From Pseudomonas brassicacearum (GTDB taxonomy: Bacteria; Pseudomonadota; Gammaproteobacteria; Pseudomonadales; Pseudomonadaceae), in NCBI RefSeq assembly GCF_003732265.1, contig NZ_MOBK01000011.1:124001-188000 (forward strand): a stretch of 64,000 bases of DNA, in the 5' to 3' direction. This document shows, in pieces, positions 16,727 to 25,491 of the stretch (the stretch's first letter is position 1; every line of letters starts with the position of its first letter). A model generated the notes under the pieces. That model was not told the DNA's origin. It did no database searches and was given only the letters and a program-made list of their open reading frames with translations. Position numbers and translations under genes: made by a program.

Positions 16727-17590
16727 ATGCCTGCCTTGATTGAAGCTTTCCTCGACCCTGCCTCGTCGACCTACAGCTACGTGATCTACGAAGCCGATGG
16801 CGGCCAGTGCGCCATCGTCGACCCGGTGCTTGACTACGATCCGGCAGCCGGTAGAACGTGCACCGTCCAGCCCGACAAAATCATCGCCTTTGTTCGCGAA
16901 CATCAGTTGCAGGTGCAATGGCTTCTGGAAACCCATGCTCATGCCGATCACTTGTCGGCCGCGCCTTACCTGCGCCGAGAGCTGGGTGGCAAGATCGCGA
17001 TCGGGCAGTCGATCAGCAAGGTTCAGGGGGTGTTCAAAGGCCTGTTCAACCTTGAGCCGGAATTTCGCGTTGACGGTTCGCAATTCGATCATCTGTTCGC
17101 GCCGGACGAGTCGTTCATGATCGGCAATCTCAAGGCCACTGCCCTGCACGTGCCCGGCCACACGCCGGCGGACATGGCCTACCTGATTGACGGTGAGCAG
17201 ATTCTGGTGGGCGACACGCTGTTCTTGCCCGATGTGGGTACCGCGCGTTGCGATTTTCCGGGCGGCAATGCCAATCAGTTGTTTGCCTCGATTCGCAAAC
17301 TGCTGGCGTTCCCGGCCAGTGTGAGTTTGTACGTCTGCCACGATTACCCGCCCGAAGGCCGGGAATCCCGGTGCATGTCTACCGTCGGCGAGCAGCGCAA
17401 AAGCAACATTCACGTGCATGACGGCATTGATGAGACAGCGTTTGTCGACATGCGCACCCGACGCGATGCCGGGTTGGGCATGCCAAACCTGTTGCTGCCA
17501 GCGATTCAGGTGAATGTGCGGGCCGGGAACTTGCCACCCGCCGAGAGTAACGGCGTGACCTACCTGAAAATCCCCATCAACAAACTCTGA
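16727..17590 (+). CDS. Persulfide dioxygenase-like metallo-hydrolase (Blh/ETHE1 type)
   Basis: Cytoplasmic 287-aa metallo-beta-lactamase-fold protein. The motif LLETHAHADHLSAAPYLRRE, followed by GHTPADMAYLI and GDTLFLPDVGTARCDFPGG, is typical of ETHE1/Blh proteins that oxidise glutathione persulfide to sulfite using iron. The start MPALIEAFLDP was chosen by family comparison; an in-frame ATG 21 codons upstream would add an unmatched leader. No rhodanese domain is fused. Paired with the divergent TSUP transporter. Confidence 0.82.
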   Translation: MPALIEAFLDPASSTYSYVIYEADGGQCAIVDPVLDYDPAAGRTCTVQPDKIIAFVREHQLQVQWLLETHAHADHLSAAPYLRRELGGKIAIGQSISKVQGVFKGLFNLEPEFRVDGSQFDHLFAPDESFMIGNLKATALHVPGHTPADMAYLIDGEQILVGDTLFLPDVGTARCDFPGGNANQLFASIRKLLAFPASVSLYVCHDYPPEGRESRCMSTVGEQRKSNIHVHDGIDETAFVDMRTRRDAGLGMPNLLLPAIQVNVRAGNLPPAESNGVTYLKIPINKL

Positions 17591-17600
17591 GATGTCGCCA

Positions 17601-18089
17601 CTAGCTCGACAGGGTCAAGCCATTGGCCGGCAACGGCAGCGCGGTCTTGTACCGCACTTGCTTGAGAGCAAAGCTTGAGCGGATGTTTGCCACGCCGGGG
17701 ACTTTGGTGAGGAAGTCCATCATGAAGCGCTCCAACGATTGAATGGTCGGCACCAATACCCGAATCAAATAGTCCGGGTCGCCGGCCATCAAATAACACT
17801 CCATCACTTCCGGGCGATCCGAGATCGCTTCCTCGAAATGCTGCAATGCCTCTTCCACCTGTTTCTCCAGGCTCACATGAATGAACACGTTCACGTGCAG
17901 CCCCAGCAGGTCGGCATCCAGCAACGTCACTTGCTCGCGAATCAGGCCCAATTCTTCCATCGCCTTGACCCGGTTGAAGCACGGCGTCGGTGACAGGTTG
18001 ACCGAGCGTGCGAGGTCAGCGTTGGTGATGCGCGCGTTCTCCTGAAGGCTGTTCAAAATGCCGATATCGGTACGGTCCAGTTTGCGCAT
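17601..18089 (-). CDS. bkdR: Lrp/AsnC-family regulator BkdR
   Basis: A 162-aa Lrp-type regulator with N-terminal helix-turn-helix (ITNADLARSVNLSPTPCFNR) and a C-terminal AsnC ligand-binding domain. In P. putida BkdR activates the divergent bkd operon in response to L-branched-chain amino acids, and the arrangement here is identical. It is convergent with the persulfide dioxygenase-like gene with only a 10-bp gap. Confidence 0.93.
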   Translation of the reverse strand: MRKLDRTDIGILNSLQENARITNADLARSVNLSPTPCFNRVKAMEELGLIREQVTLLDADLLGLHVNVFIHVSLEKQVEEALQHFEEAISDRPEVMECYLMAGDPDYLIRVLVPTIQSLERFMMDFLTKVPGVANIRSSFALKQVRYKTALPLPANGLTLSS

Positions 18090-18210
18090 GAGACAAAACC
18101 ACCTGTTTTTTGTGTTTATGCAGATTTTTTATCCTCAAATGATCGCCAGCGCAACGAAACAGAGATAAATATTCTTCTTCGCCGGGCCTATGATTGTTGT
18201 AGGACAAGAT

Positions 18211-18226
18211 TTCTTCCACAGAAGAA
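18211..18226. promoter_or_regulatory. Candidate BkdR operator, TTCTTC-N4-GAAGAA
   Basis: The perfect dyad TTCTTCCACAGAAGAA lies 49 bp before the bkdA1 start, and a related ATTCTTCTTC lies at 18171-18180. The surrounding bkdR-bkdA1 interval is AT-rich, as is usual for Lrp-family binding regions. Confidence 0.45.
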
Positions 18227-18274
18227 TGACGGTCAGCTCACTACAAGAAATTCACAAGATCGAGCGTAGAAGCC

Positions 18275-19510
18275 ATGAACCAAGCGTACGAACCGCTGCA
18301 CCTGCACGTTCCCGAACCTTCGGGCCGTCCTGGCTGCAAAACCGACTTCTCCTACCTGCGTCTGACCGACGCCGGCACGGTGCGCAAACCTTCCATCGAC
18401 GTTGAACCGGCCGACACGGCTGATCTGGCCAAGGGCCTGATTCGCGTGCTCGATGACCAGGGCAATGCCCTCGGCCCATGGGCTGAAGGCGTACCGGTCG
18501 AGATCCTGCGTAAAGGCATGCGCGCCATGCTCAAGACGCGGATCTACGACAACCGCATGGTGGTCGCCCAGCGTCAGAAAAAAATGTCGTTCTACATGCA
18601 GAGCCTCGGCGAAGAAGCCATTGGCACGGGCCAGGCCCTGGCGTTGAACGTCGATGACATGTGCTTCCCGACCTACCGCCAGCAAAGCATCCTGATGGCC
18701 CGCGACGTGCCGCTGGTGGGCCTGATCTGCCAACTGCTGTCCAACGAGCGCGATCCGCTCAAGGGCCGTCAGTTGCCGATCATGTATTCGGTCAAAGATT
18801 TCGGTTTCTTCACCATTTCCGGCAACCTCGCCACCCAATTCGTCCAGGCAGTGGGCTGGGGCATGGCCTCGGCGATCAAGGGCGACACCAAAATCGCCTC
18901 GGCCTGGATCGGCGACGGCGCCACCGCTGAATCCGACTTCCACACCGCCCTCACCTTCGCCCACGTTTACCGTGCGCCGGTGATCCTCAACGTGGTCAAC
19001 AACCAGTGGGCGATCTCCACCTTCCAGGCAATTGCCGGTGGTGAAGCCACCACGTTTGCCGGTCGTGGCGTCGGCTGCGGCATCGCCTCCCTGCGGGTTG
19101 ATGGCAACGATTTCGTCGCGGTCTACGCCGCCTCTGCCTGGGCCGCCGAACGTGCGCGCCGCAACCTCGGCCCGACCATGATCGAATGGGTTACCTACCG
19201 CGCCGGTCCACACTCCACCTCCGATGATCCGTCCAAGTACCGTCCTGCCGACGACTGGAGCTACTTCCCGTTGGGCGACCCGATTGCGCGCCTCAAGCAG
19301 CACCTGATCAAGATCGGTCACTGGTCCGAAGAGGAACACACCGCCGTCAGCGCTGAACTGGAAGCCGAAGTCATCGCCGCGCAGAAAGAAGCCGAACAGT
19401 ACGGCACCCTTGCCGGCGGCCAGATTCCAAGCGCCGCGACCATGTTCGAAGACGTCTACAAAGAGATGCCGGAGCACTTGAAGCGCCAGCGTCAAGAGTT
19501 GGGGATCTGA
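18275..19510 (+). CDS. bkdA1: Branched-chain 2-oxoacid dehydrogenase E1 alpha
   Basis: A 411-aa thiamine-diphosphate subunit that, with E1 beta, decarboxylates the keto acids of valine, leucine and isoleucine. The ThDP/Mg motif is GDG (213-215) through NN (242-243), and the conserved loop YRAGPHSTSDDPSKYR is present. The length and N-terminus (MNQAYEPLHLHVPEP) agree with P. putida BkdA1. First gene of the four-gene operon; the next start follows after one base. Confidence 0.96.
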   Translation: MNQAYEPLHLHVPEPSGRPGCKTDFSYLRLTDAGTVRKPSIDVEPADTADLAKGLIRVLDDQGNALGPWAEGVPVEILRKGMRAMLKTRIYDNRMVVAQRQKKMSFYMQSLGEEAIGTGQALALNVDDMCFPTYRQQSILMARDVPLVGLICQLLSNERDPLKGRQLPIMYSVKDFGFFTISGNLATQFVQAVGWGMASAIKGDTKIASAWIGDGATAESDFHTALTFAHVYRAPVILNVVNNQWAISTFQAIAGGEATTFAGRGVGCGIASLRVDGNDFVAVYAASAWAAERARRNLGPTMIEWVTYRAGPHSTSDDPSKYRPADDWSYFPLGDPIARLKQHLIKIGHWSEEEHTAVSAELEAEVIAAQKEAEQYGTLAGGQIPSAATMFEDVYKEMPEHLKRQRQELGI

Positions 19511-19511
19511 C

Positions 19512-20570
19512 ATGAACGACCACAACAACAATATCGAGCTGGAAACCGCCATGACCACCACCACCATGACCATGATCCAGGCCCTGCGCTCGGCCATGGA
19601 TGTGATGCTCGAGCGTGACGACAACGTCGTGGTGTTCGGCCAGGACGTGGGCTATTTCGGTGGCGTGTTCCGTTGCACCGAAGGCCTGCAGGCCAAGTAC
19701 GGCACCTCCCGCGTGTTCGACGCACCGATCTCCGAAAGCGGTATCGTTGGTGCCGCCGTGGGCATGGGCGCCTACGGTCTGCGCCCGGTGGCCGAGATTC
19801 AGTTCGCCGACTATGTGTACCCGGCGTCGGACCAGATCATTTCCGAAGCCGCCCGCCTGCGTTATCGCTCGGCCGGCGAGTTCACCGCCCCGATGACCCT
19901 GCGCATGCCTTGCGGCGGCGGCATCTACGGCGGCCAGACCCACAGCCAGAGCATCGAGGCGATGTTCACCCAGGTCTGCGGCCTGCGCACGGTCATGCCG
20001 TCCAACCCGTACGACGCCAAAGGCTTGCTGATTGCCTCCATCGAAAACGATGACCCGGTGATCTTCCTTGAGCCAAAACGCCTGTACAACGGCCCGTTCG
20101 ACGGCCACCACGACCGCCCGGTAACCCCGTGGTCGAAACACCCGGCCGCCCAGGTGCCGGACGGTTACTACACCGTGCCGCTGGACGTCGCTGCCATCGC
20201 CCGTCCGGGCAAGGACGTGACCATTCTGACCTACGGCACCACGGTTTACGTGTCGCAAGTCGCGGCTGAAGAAACCGGCATCGACGCTGAAGTCATCGAC
20301 CTGCGCAGCCTGTGGCCGCTGGACCTGGAGACCATCGTCAAGTCGGTGAAAAAAACCGGCCGTTGCGTGATCGTTCACGAAGCGACCCGCACTTGTGGCT
20401 TCGGCGCCGAACTGGTCGCCCTGGTGCAAGAGCACTGCTTCCACTACCTGGAAGCGCCTATCGAACGCGTCACCGGATGGGACACCCCCTACCCGCACGC
20501 ACAAGAGTGGGCGTATTTCCCTGGCCCGTCCCGAGTGGGCGCGGCTTTGCATCGGGTTATGGAGGTCTGA
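19512..20570 (+). CDS. bkdA2: Branched-chain 2-oxoacid dehydrogenase E1 beta
   Basis: A 352-aa transketolase-like E1 beta subunit that completes the heterotetrameric E1. It contains FDAPISESGIVGAAVGMGAY and the C-terminal transketolase domain (GRCVIVHEATRTCGFGAEL). The N-terminus MNDHNNNIELETAMTTTTMT closely resembles P. putida BkdA2, supporting the first ATG. Its stop codon abuts the bkdB start directly. Confidence 0.96.
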   Translation: MNDHNNNIELETAMTTTTMTMIQALRSAMDVMLERDDNVVVFGQDVGYFGGVFRCTEGLQAKYGTSRVFDAPISESGIVGAAVGMGAYGLRPVAEIQFADYVYPASDQIISEAARLRYRSAGEFTAPMTLRMPCGGGIYGGQTHSQSIEAMFTQVCGLRTVMPSNPYDAKGLLIASIENDDPVIFLEPKRLYNGPFDGHHDRPVTPWSKHPAAQVPDGYYTVPLDVAAIARPGKDVTILTYGTTVYVSQVAAEETGIDAEVIDLRSLWPLDLETIVKSVKKTGRCVIVHEATRTCGFGAELVALVQEHCFHYLEAPIERVTGWDTPYPHAQEWAYFPGPSRVGAALHRVMEV

Positions 20571-21845
20571 ATGGGCACGCACGTTATTAAAATGCCGGAC
20601 ATTGGTGAAGGCATTGCAGAAGTTGAGTTGTCGGTATGGCACGTCAAGGTCGGCGACATGGTCGTCGAAGATCAGGTGCTGGCCGATGTGATGACCGACA
20701 AGGCGATGGTCGACATCCCTTCGCCGGTCCACGGCAAGGTGATTTCGCTGGGCGGTGTGCCGGGCGAAGTCATGGCGGTGGGCAGCATCCTGATCAGCAT
20801 CGAAGTGGAAGGCGCGGGCAACGTTAAAGAGTCGGCGCAGCCTGCTCCAGTCAAAGAAGCGCCGGTTGCAGCACCTAAAGTAGAAGCCGTGGTGGAAAGC
20901 AAACCGGTCGCTGCTACTGCCGCGCCGCGAGCTGCCGTTTGCCAAGGCCCGATGGTAGCCCGCGAGGCCGACGAACGTCCGCTGGCCTCCCCGGCCGTGC
21001 GCAAACACGCGCTGGACCTCGGCATTCAATTGCGCCTGGTGCGTGGCAGCGGCCCTGCCGGTCGCGTGCTGCACGAAGACCTCGACGCCTACCTGGCGCA
21101 AGGTCAGTCGAATGCATCGACCGTGTCCTCCGCTTACGCCCAGCGTAACGACGAAGAACAAATCCCGGTCATCGGCATGCGCCGCAAGATCGCCCAGCGC
21201 ATGCAGGACGCCACCCAGCGTGCTGCACACTTCAGTTACGTCGAAGAAATCGACGTCACCGCCGTCGAAGAATTGCGCGCGCACCTGAACGAAAAACACG
21301 GTGCCACCCGTGGCAAGCTGACCTTGCTGCCGTTCCTGGTCCGTGCCCTGGTCGTTGCCCTGCGTGACTTCCCGCAGATCAACGCCCGTTACGACGACGA
21401 AGCCCAGGTCATCACCCGCCTCGGCGCGGTGCATGTGGGCATCGCCACCCAGGCCGACATCGGCTTGATGGTGCCGGTGGTGCGTCACGCCGAAGCCCGC
21501 AGCCTGTGGGACAACGCCAGCGAAATCTCCCGTCTGGCCAGCGCGGCACGCAACGGCAAGGCCAGCCGCGATGAGTTGTCCGGCTCGAGCATCACCCTGA
21601 CAAGCCTTGGCGCGTTGGGCGGCATCGTCAGCACGCCGGTGCTGAACCTGCCGGAAGTGGCGATTGTCGGCGTCAACAAAATCGTCGAACGCCCGATGGT
21701 GGTCAAAGGCCAGATCGTGATTCGCAAGATGATGAACCTCTCCAGCTCCTTCGATCACCGTGTGGTCGATGGCATGGACGCGGCGCAATTCATCCAGGCC
21801 GTTCGTGGCCTGCTCGAACAACCCGCCACCTTGTTTGTGGAGTAA
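20571..21845 (+). CDS. bkdB: Branched-chain 2-oxoacid dehydrogenase E2 (lipoamide acyltransferase)
   Basis: A 424-aa core subunit. A single lipoyl domain carries K44 (MTDKAMVDIP). An Ala/Pro-rich linker follows, then the E3-binding domain (about 130-175, SPAVRKHALDLGIQLRLVRG) and the catalytic domain with H396 and D400 (DHRVVDG). It transfers the branched acyl group to CoA. It starts immediately after bkdA2 and is followed by lpdV after 3 bp. Confidence 0.96.
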   Translation: MGTHVIKMPDIGEGIAEVELSVWHVKVGDMVVEDQVLADVMTDKAMVDIPSPVHGKVISLGGVPGEVMAVGSILISIEVEGAGNVKESAQPAPVKEAPVAAPKVEAVVESKPVAATAAPRAAVCQGPMVAREADERPLASPAVRKHALDLGIQLRLVRGSGPAGRVLHEDLDAYLAQGQSNASTVSSAYAQRNDEEQIPVIGMRRKIAQRMQDATQRAAHFSYVEEIDVTAVEELRAHLNEKHGATRGKLTLLPFLVRALVVALRDFPQINARYDDEAQVITRLGAVHVGIATQADIGLMVPVVRHAEARSLWDNASEISRLASAARNGKASRDELSGSSITLTSLGALGGIVSTPVLNLPEVAIVGVNKIVERPMVVKGQIVIRKMMNLSSSFDHRVVDGMDAAQFIQAVRGLLEQPATLFVE

Positions 21846-21848
21846 GTC

Positions 21849-23231
21849 ATGCAGTCTCTGAACACCACACTATTGATCATCGGCGGCGGCCCTGGCGGTT
21901 ATGTCACGGCAATTCGTGCCGGTCAGCTAGGCATCTCGACCATTCTGGTTGAAGGCGAATCCCTCGGCGGCACCTGCCTGAACATCGGCTGCATTCCGTC
22001 GAAAGCGTTGATTCACGTCGCTGAGCAGTTCCACCAGACACAACACCACTCCCAGCATTCGGCCTTGGGCATCAGCGTTTCGGCGCCAACCCTCGACATC
22101 AGCAAAAGCGTCGAGTGGAAGGATGGCATCGTTGATCGCCTGACCACTGGCGTCGCGGCGCTGCTGAAAAAGAACAAGGTTCAGGTCATTCAAGGCTGGG
22201 CCAAGATCGTCGACGGCAAAACCGTCGACGTCGGTGACACACGCATTCAGTGCGAGCACTTGGTGCTGGCTACCGGTTCGAAGAGCGTAAACCTGCCGAT
22301 GCTGCCAATTGGCGGCCCGATCATCTCCTCCAGCGAAGCCCTGGCGCCCACCTCCGTGCCGAAGCGGCTGACTGTGGTCGGTGGCGGTTACATTGGTCTG
22401 GAGCTGGGGATTGCCTATCGCAAGCTCGGCGCCGACGTCAGCGTGGTCGAGGCACAGGAGCGTATCCTGCCGGCCTACGACGCCGAACTGACCCAGCCGG
22501 TCCACGACGAACTGAAAAAACTTGGCGTGAAGCTTTACTTGAAGCATAGCGTTCAAGGCTTTGATTCTTCGAGTAATTGCCTGCAAGTACTGGGACCGGA
22601 TGGCGACACCCTGAACCTGGAAACCAGTCAGGTGCTGGTCGCCGTGGGTCGCAAGCCGAACACCCAGGGCTGGAACCTCGAAGCGTTGAACCTGGCCATG
22701 AACGGCTCGGCGATCAAGATCGACAACCGCTGCCAGACCAGCATGCGCAACGTGTACGCCATCGGCGACCTGAGCGGCGAACCGATGCTTGCGCACCGGG
22801 CCATGGCTCAGGGCGAGATGGTGGCCGAACTGATCAGCGGTAAAACCCGCGAGTTCAACCCTACCGCCATCGCCGCCGTGTGCTTTACCGACCCGGAACT
22901 GGTGGTGGTCGGCCAGACCCCGGACGAGGCCAAGGCCGCCGGCCTGGACTGCATCGTTTCGAGCTTCCCGTTCGCGGCCAATGGCCGGGCGATGACGCTG
23001 GAATCGAAAAGCGGCTTCGTACGGGTGGTCGCTCGTCGGGACAATCATGTGATTGTCGGCTGGCAAGCGGTCGGTGTCGGGGTGTCCGAACTGTCTACGG
23101 CGTTCGCGCAAAGCCTGGAAATGGGCGCGCGGCTGGAAGACATCGGCGGCACCATCCATGCGCACCCGACGCTGGGCGAGGCTGTGCAGGAAGCGGCGTT
23201 GCGTGCTTTGGGCCATGCGCTGCACCTGTAA
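21849..23231 (+). CDS. lpdV: Dihydrolipoamide dehydrogenase, E3 of the branched-chain complex
   Basis: A 460-aa FAD flavoprotein that reoxidises the lipoyl group with NAD. It shows the FAD motif IIGGGPGGYVT, the redox disulfide C43/C48 (GTCLNIGCIPSKA), the NAD motif VVGGGYIGLELG, and the C-terminal base region IHAHPTLGEAVQEA. Its place as the last bkd gene identifies it as LpdV and not the general LpdG. Confidence 0.95.
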   Translation: MQSLNTTLLIIGGGPGGYVTAIRAGQLGISTILVEGESLGGTCLNIGCIPSKALIHVAEQFHQTQHHSQHSALGISVSAPTLDISKSVEWKDGIVDRLTTGVAALLKKNKVQVIQGWAKIVDGKTVDVGDTRIQCEHLVLATGSKSVNLPMLPIGGPIISSSEALAPTSVPKRLTVVGGGYIGLELGIAYRKLGADVSVVEAQERILPAYDAELTQPVHDELKKLGVKLYLKHSVQGFDSSSNCLQVLGPDGDTLNLETSQVLVAVGRKPNTQGWNLEALNLAMNGSAIKIDNRCQTSMRNVYAIGDLSGEPMLAHRAMAQGEMVAELISGKTREFNPTAIAAVCFTDPELVVVGQTPDEAKAAGLDCIVSSFPFAANGRAMTLESKSGFVRVVARRDNHVIVGWQAVGVGVSELSTAFAQSLEMGARLEDIGGTIHAHPTLGEAVQEAALRALGHALHL

Positions 23232-23248
23232 AACCGGACGCAAAACCC

Positions 23249-23396
23249 TGTAGCAGCTGACGAGCACCGCGAGGCCGCGTTCGGCGACGAAGTCGTCGCA
23301 AAACCAGCCACCCAGTGCTTTCAGGCACACCGAGCCAGCTGCAATACGACGACTTCGTCGCCGGACGCAGCCTCGCGGGGCTCGACAGCTGCTACA
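23249..23396. repeat. Dispersed palindromic element, family C
   Basis: Inverted TGTAGCAGCTG(A/T)CGAG half-sites with an inner inverted GACGAAGTCGTCG / CGACGACTTCGTCG pair. It fills most of the gap between lpdV and ilvE. Related copies are at 50310-50456 and a single half at 44774. It may end the bkd transcript. Confidence 0.8.
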
Positions 23397-23531
23397 CCGG
23401 GACGTATCGATGGTCGCAGAGATCGAATTGCAGGCTGCGAAATGGGTCCGGAATGAAGTATTGTTGTCCCCATCCAAAAAACGTCAGAAGCCTTGAACCG
23501 TTTCGGCGGTTGTTCAGTGATAGAGGGTGTC

Positions 23532-24551
23532 ATGGGTAACGAAAGCATCAATTGGGACAAGCTGGGTTTTGACTACATCAAGACAGACAAGCGTTTCTTG
23601 TCGTACTGGCGCAATGGCGAGTGGGACAAAGGCACCCTGACCGAAGACAACGTGCTGCACATCAGCGAAGGCTCCACCGCCCTTCACTATGGTCAGCAAT
23701 GCTTCGAAGGCATGAAGGCCTATCGTTGCAAGGACGGCTCGATCAACCTGTTCCGCCCGGACCAGAACGCCCTGCGCATGCAGCGCAGCTGTGCACGCCT
23801 GCTGATGCCGTTCGTGGAAACCGAGCAGTTCATCGAAGCCTGTAAAGCAGTGGTCCGCGCCAACGAGCGTTTCATCCCGCCTTACGGCACCGGCGGCGCG
23901 CTGTACCTGCGTCCGTTCGTGATCGGCGTGGGTGACAACATCGGCGTGCGTACCGCCCCCGAGTTCATCTTCTCGATCTTCGCCATTCCGGTAGGTGCCT
24001 ACTTCAAGGGCGGCCTGACCCCGCACAACTTCCTGATCTCCAGCTTCGACCGTGCAGCCCCTCAAGGCACCGGCGCGGCCAAGGTCGGTGGCAACTACGC
24101 CGCCAGCCTGATGCCAGGTTCCCAGGCCAAGAAGGCGCACTACGCCGACTGCATCTACCTGGACCCGATGACCCACACCAAGATCGAAGAAGTCGGCTCG
24201 GCCAACTTCTTCGGGATCACCCATGACAACAAGTTCGTCACCCCGAACTCGCCGTCGGTCCTGCCAGGCATCACCCGCCTGTCGCTGATCGAACTGGCCA
24301 AATCGCGTCTGGGCATGGAAGTGATCGAAGGTGACGTGCTCATCGACAAGCTCTCCGACTTCAAGGAAGCCGGCGCTTGCGGTACCGCGGCCGTAATCAC
24401 CCCGATCGGTGGCATCAGCTACAACGACCACCTGCACGTGTTCCACAGCGAAACCGAAGTCGGCCCTGTTACCCAGAAGCTCTACAAAGAGCTGACCGGT
24501 GTACAGACGGGTGACATCGAAGCGCCAGCGGGCTGGATCGTCAAGGTTTGA
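23532..24551 (+). CDS. ilvE: Branched-chain amino acid aminotransferase
   Basis: A 339-aa fold-type IV PLP enzyme interconverting Val/Leu/Ile and their 2-oxoacids. The PLP lysine lies in AAKVGGNYAAS, and other family motifs are GQQCFEGMKAYR and EEVGSANFFG. It is the longer type of IlvE, like the eukaryotic BCAT. The start MGNESINWDKLGFDY has GAGGG upstream; an ORF 13 codons longer lacks such a site. It feeds keto acids to the bkd complex encoded just upstream. Confidence 0.94.
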   Translation: MGNESINWDKLGFDYIKTDKRFLSYWRNGEWDKGTLTEDNVLHISEGSTALHYGQQCFEGMKAYRCKDGSINLFRPDQNALRMQRSCARLLMPFVETEQFIEACKAVVRANERFIPPYGTGGALYLRPFVIGVGDNIGVRTAPEFIFSIFAIPVGAYFKGGLTPHNFLISSFDRAAPQGTGAAKVGGNYAASLMPGSQAKKAHYADCIYLDPMTHTKIEEVGSANFFGITHDNKFVTPNSPSVLPGITRLSLIELAKSRLGMEVIEGDVLIDKLSDFKEAGACGTAAVITPIGGISYNDHLHVFHSETEVGPVTQKLYKELTGVQTGDIEAPAGWIVKV

Positions 24552-24581
24552 TCTGACACTGCTGTTCGCTTGAGCTTAAGC

Positions 24582-24621
24582 AAAAAAGCCCGGCTATCAA
24601 TTGGATAGCCGGGCTTTTTTT
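24582..24621 (+). terminator. Intrinsic terminator after ilvE
   Basis: The stem AGCCCGGCTATC / GATAGCCGGGCT with a 5-nt loop is followed by seven T and preceded by six A, so it can work in both directions, also for the converging ArsR gene. Confidence 0.92.
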
Positions 24622-24653
24622 CGCTTTGAATTAGTGACAGTTAATCTTATAAA

Positions 24654-25409
24654 TCAATGACTAACCGAAATATCCTGATGTTTTTTATCAATAAGCATCG
24701 CGGAGCCATTTGAAGACGGCAACACCACATCAAACTGCACGCCAAATGCCTTGCGCCCCGCCGCCGTCAACGTCAGCGCCCGACTGTCCAGGTCCTGCGT
24801 CACCCATTTGCGCTTGATCGCAGATTGCAGCAACGCCGCCCCCAGCGAACCACCCAGATGTGGCCGACGCATGCTCCAGTCCAGACACGGGCAGGCGAAG
24901 CGGCGGCGCAGCGTGCTCAGGTCCTTGACCTCGATACCCAATCCTTCAAACAGCGCCTCGCCGCTGTCGCTCAGCCGATAAGCCTGCTCATCGGTTTCCA
25001 GCAACCAGCCTTTTTCCAGCATCCGGTCATGCAGCAACACCGCCAGCGTGCCGGCCATGTGGTCGTAGCAGGTGCGGGCGAATTGCAGGCGATCCGGTGT
25101 GCGCGAGTTGTACGCCGGCGCGCTGTTTTGGCCAATCACCATCAGCGCTTCCAGCGCCTGGGCCACGCGCTTGTCCGCGAGGCTGTAATAACGATGGCGG
25201 CCCTGCACGTGCAGGCGCACCAGCGCCTGCTCCTTGAGCTTGGCCAGGTGTGCGCTGGCAGTGGAGGCGCTGACTTCGGCAATCGCCGCCAGTTCGGTAC
25301 TGGTGCGGGCGTGGCCGTCCATCAGCGAACAGAGAATTTTCGTCCGGGCCGGCTCCGCGATGGCGGCCGCGACCTGAGAGACGCCGATGTCGTGTTGTTC
25401 TGCGTTCAT
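24654..25409 (-). CDS. ArsR-family regulator with extended C-terminal domain
   Basis: A 251-aa protein, more than twice the length of simple ArsR/SmtB repressors. Residues about 10-85 are the winged helix (SASTASAHLAKLKEQALVRLHVQGRHRYYSLAD). No metal-binding CVC or His pair is seen in it. The remaining 160 residues form a separate domain with FACPCLDWSMRRPHLGGSLG, where two cysteines could bind a ligand or metal. It is divergent from a cytochrome P450 and likely controls it. Confidence 0.82.
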   Translation of the reverse strand: MNAEQHDIGVSQVAAAIAEPARTKILCSLMDGHARTSTELAAIAEVSASTASAHLAKLKEQALVRLHVQGRHRYYSLADKRVAQALEALMVIGQNSAPAYNSRTPDRLQFARTCYDHMAGTLAVLLHDRMLEKGWLLETDEQAYRLSDSGEALFEGLGIEVKDLSTLRRRFACPCLDWSMRRPHLGGSLGAALLQSAIKRKWVTQDLDSRALTLTAAGRKAFGVQFDVVLPSSNGSAMLIDKKHQDISVSH

Positions 25410-25491
25410 ATTTCGCTCCCGGACGAATCAAGGGCCTTTGGGACTGGAGATAGTAGCAACACTTTCCCCACCCCGAACAAGGCTGCGACCC

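Noticed and set aside
19371..21821. An 816-codon open frame on the minus strand across bkdA2 and bkdB.
   Set aside because: It is the mirror of strongly conserved bkd genes in GC-rich DNA, is rich in His, Arg and Asp as such shadows are, and has no recognisable domain.
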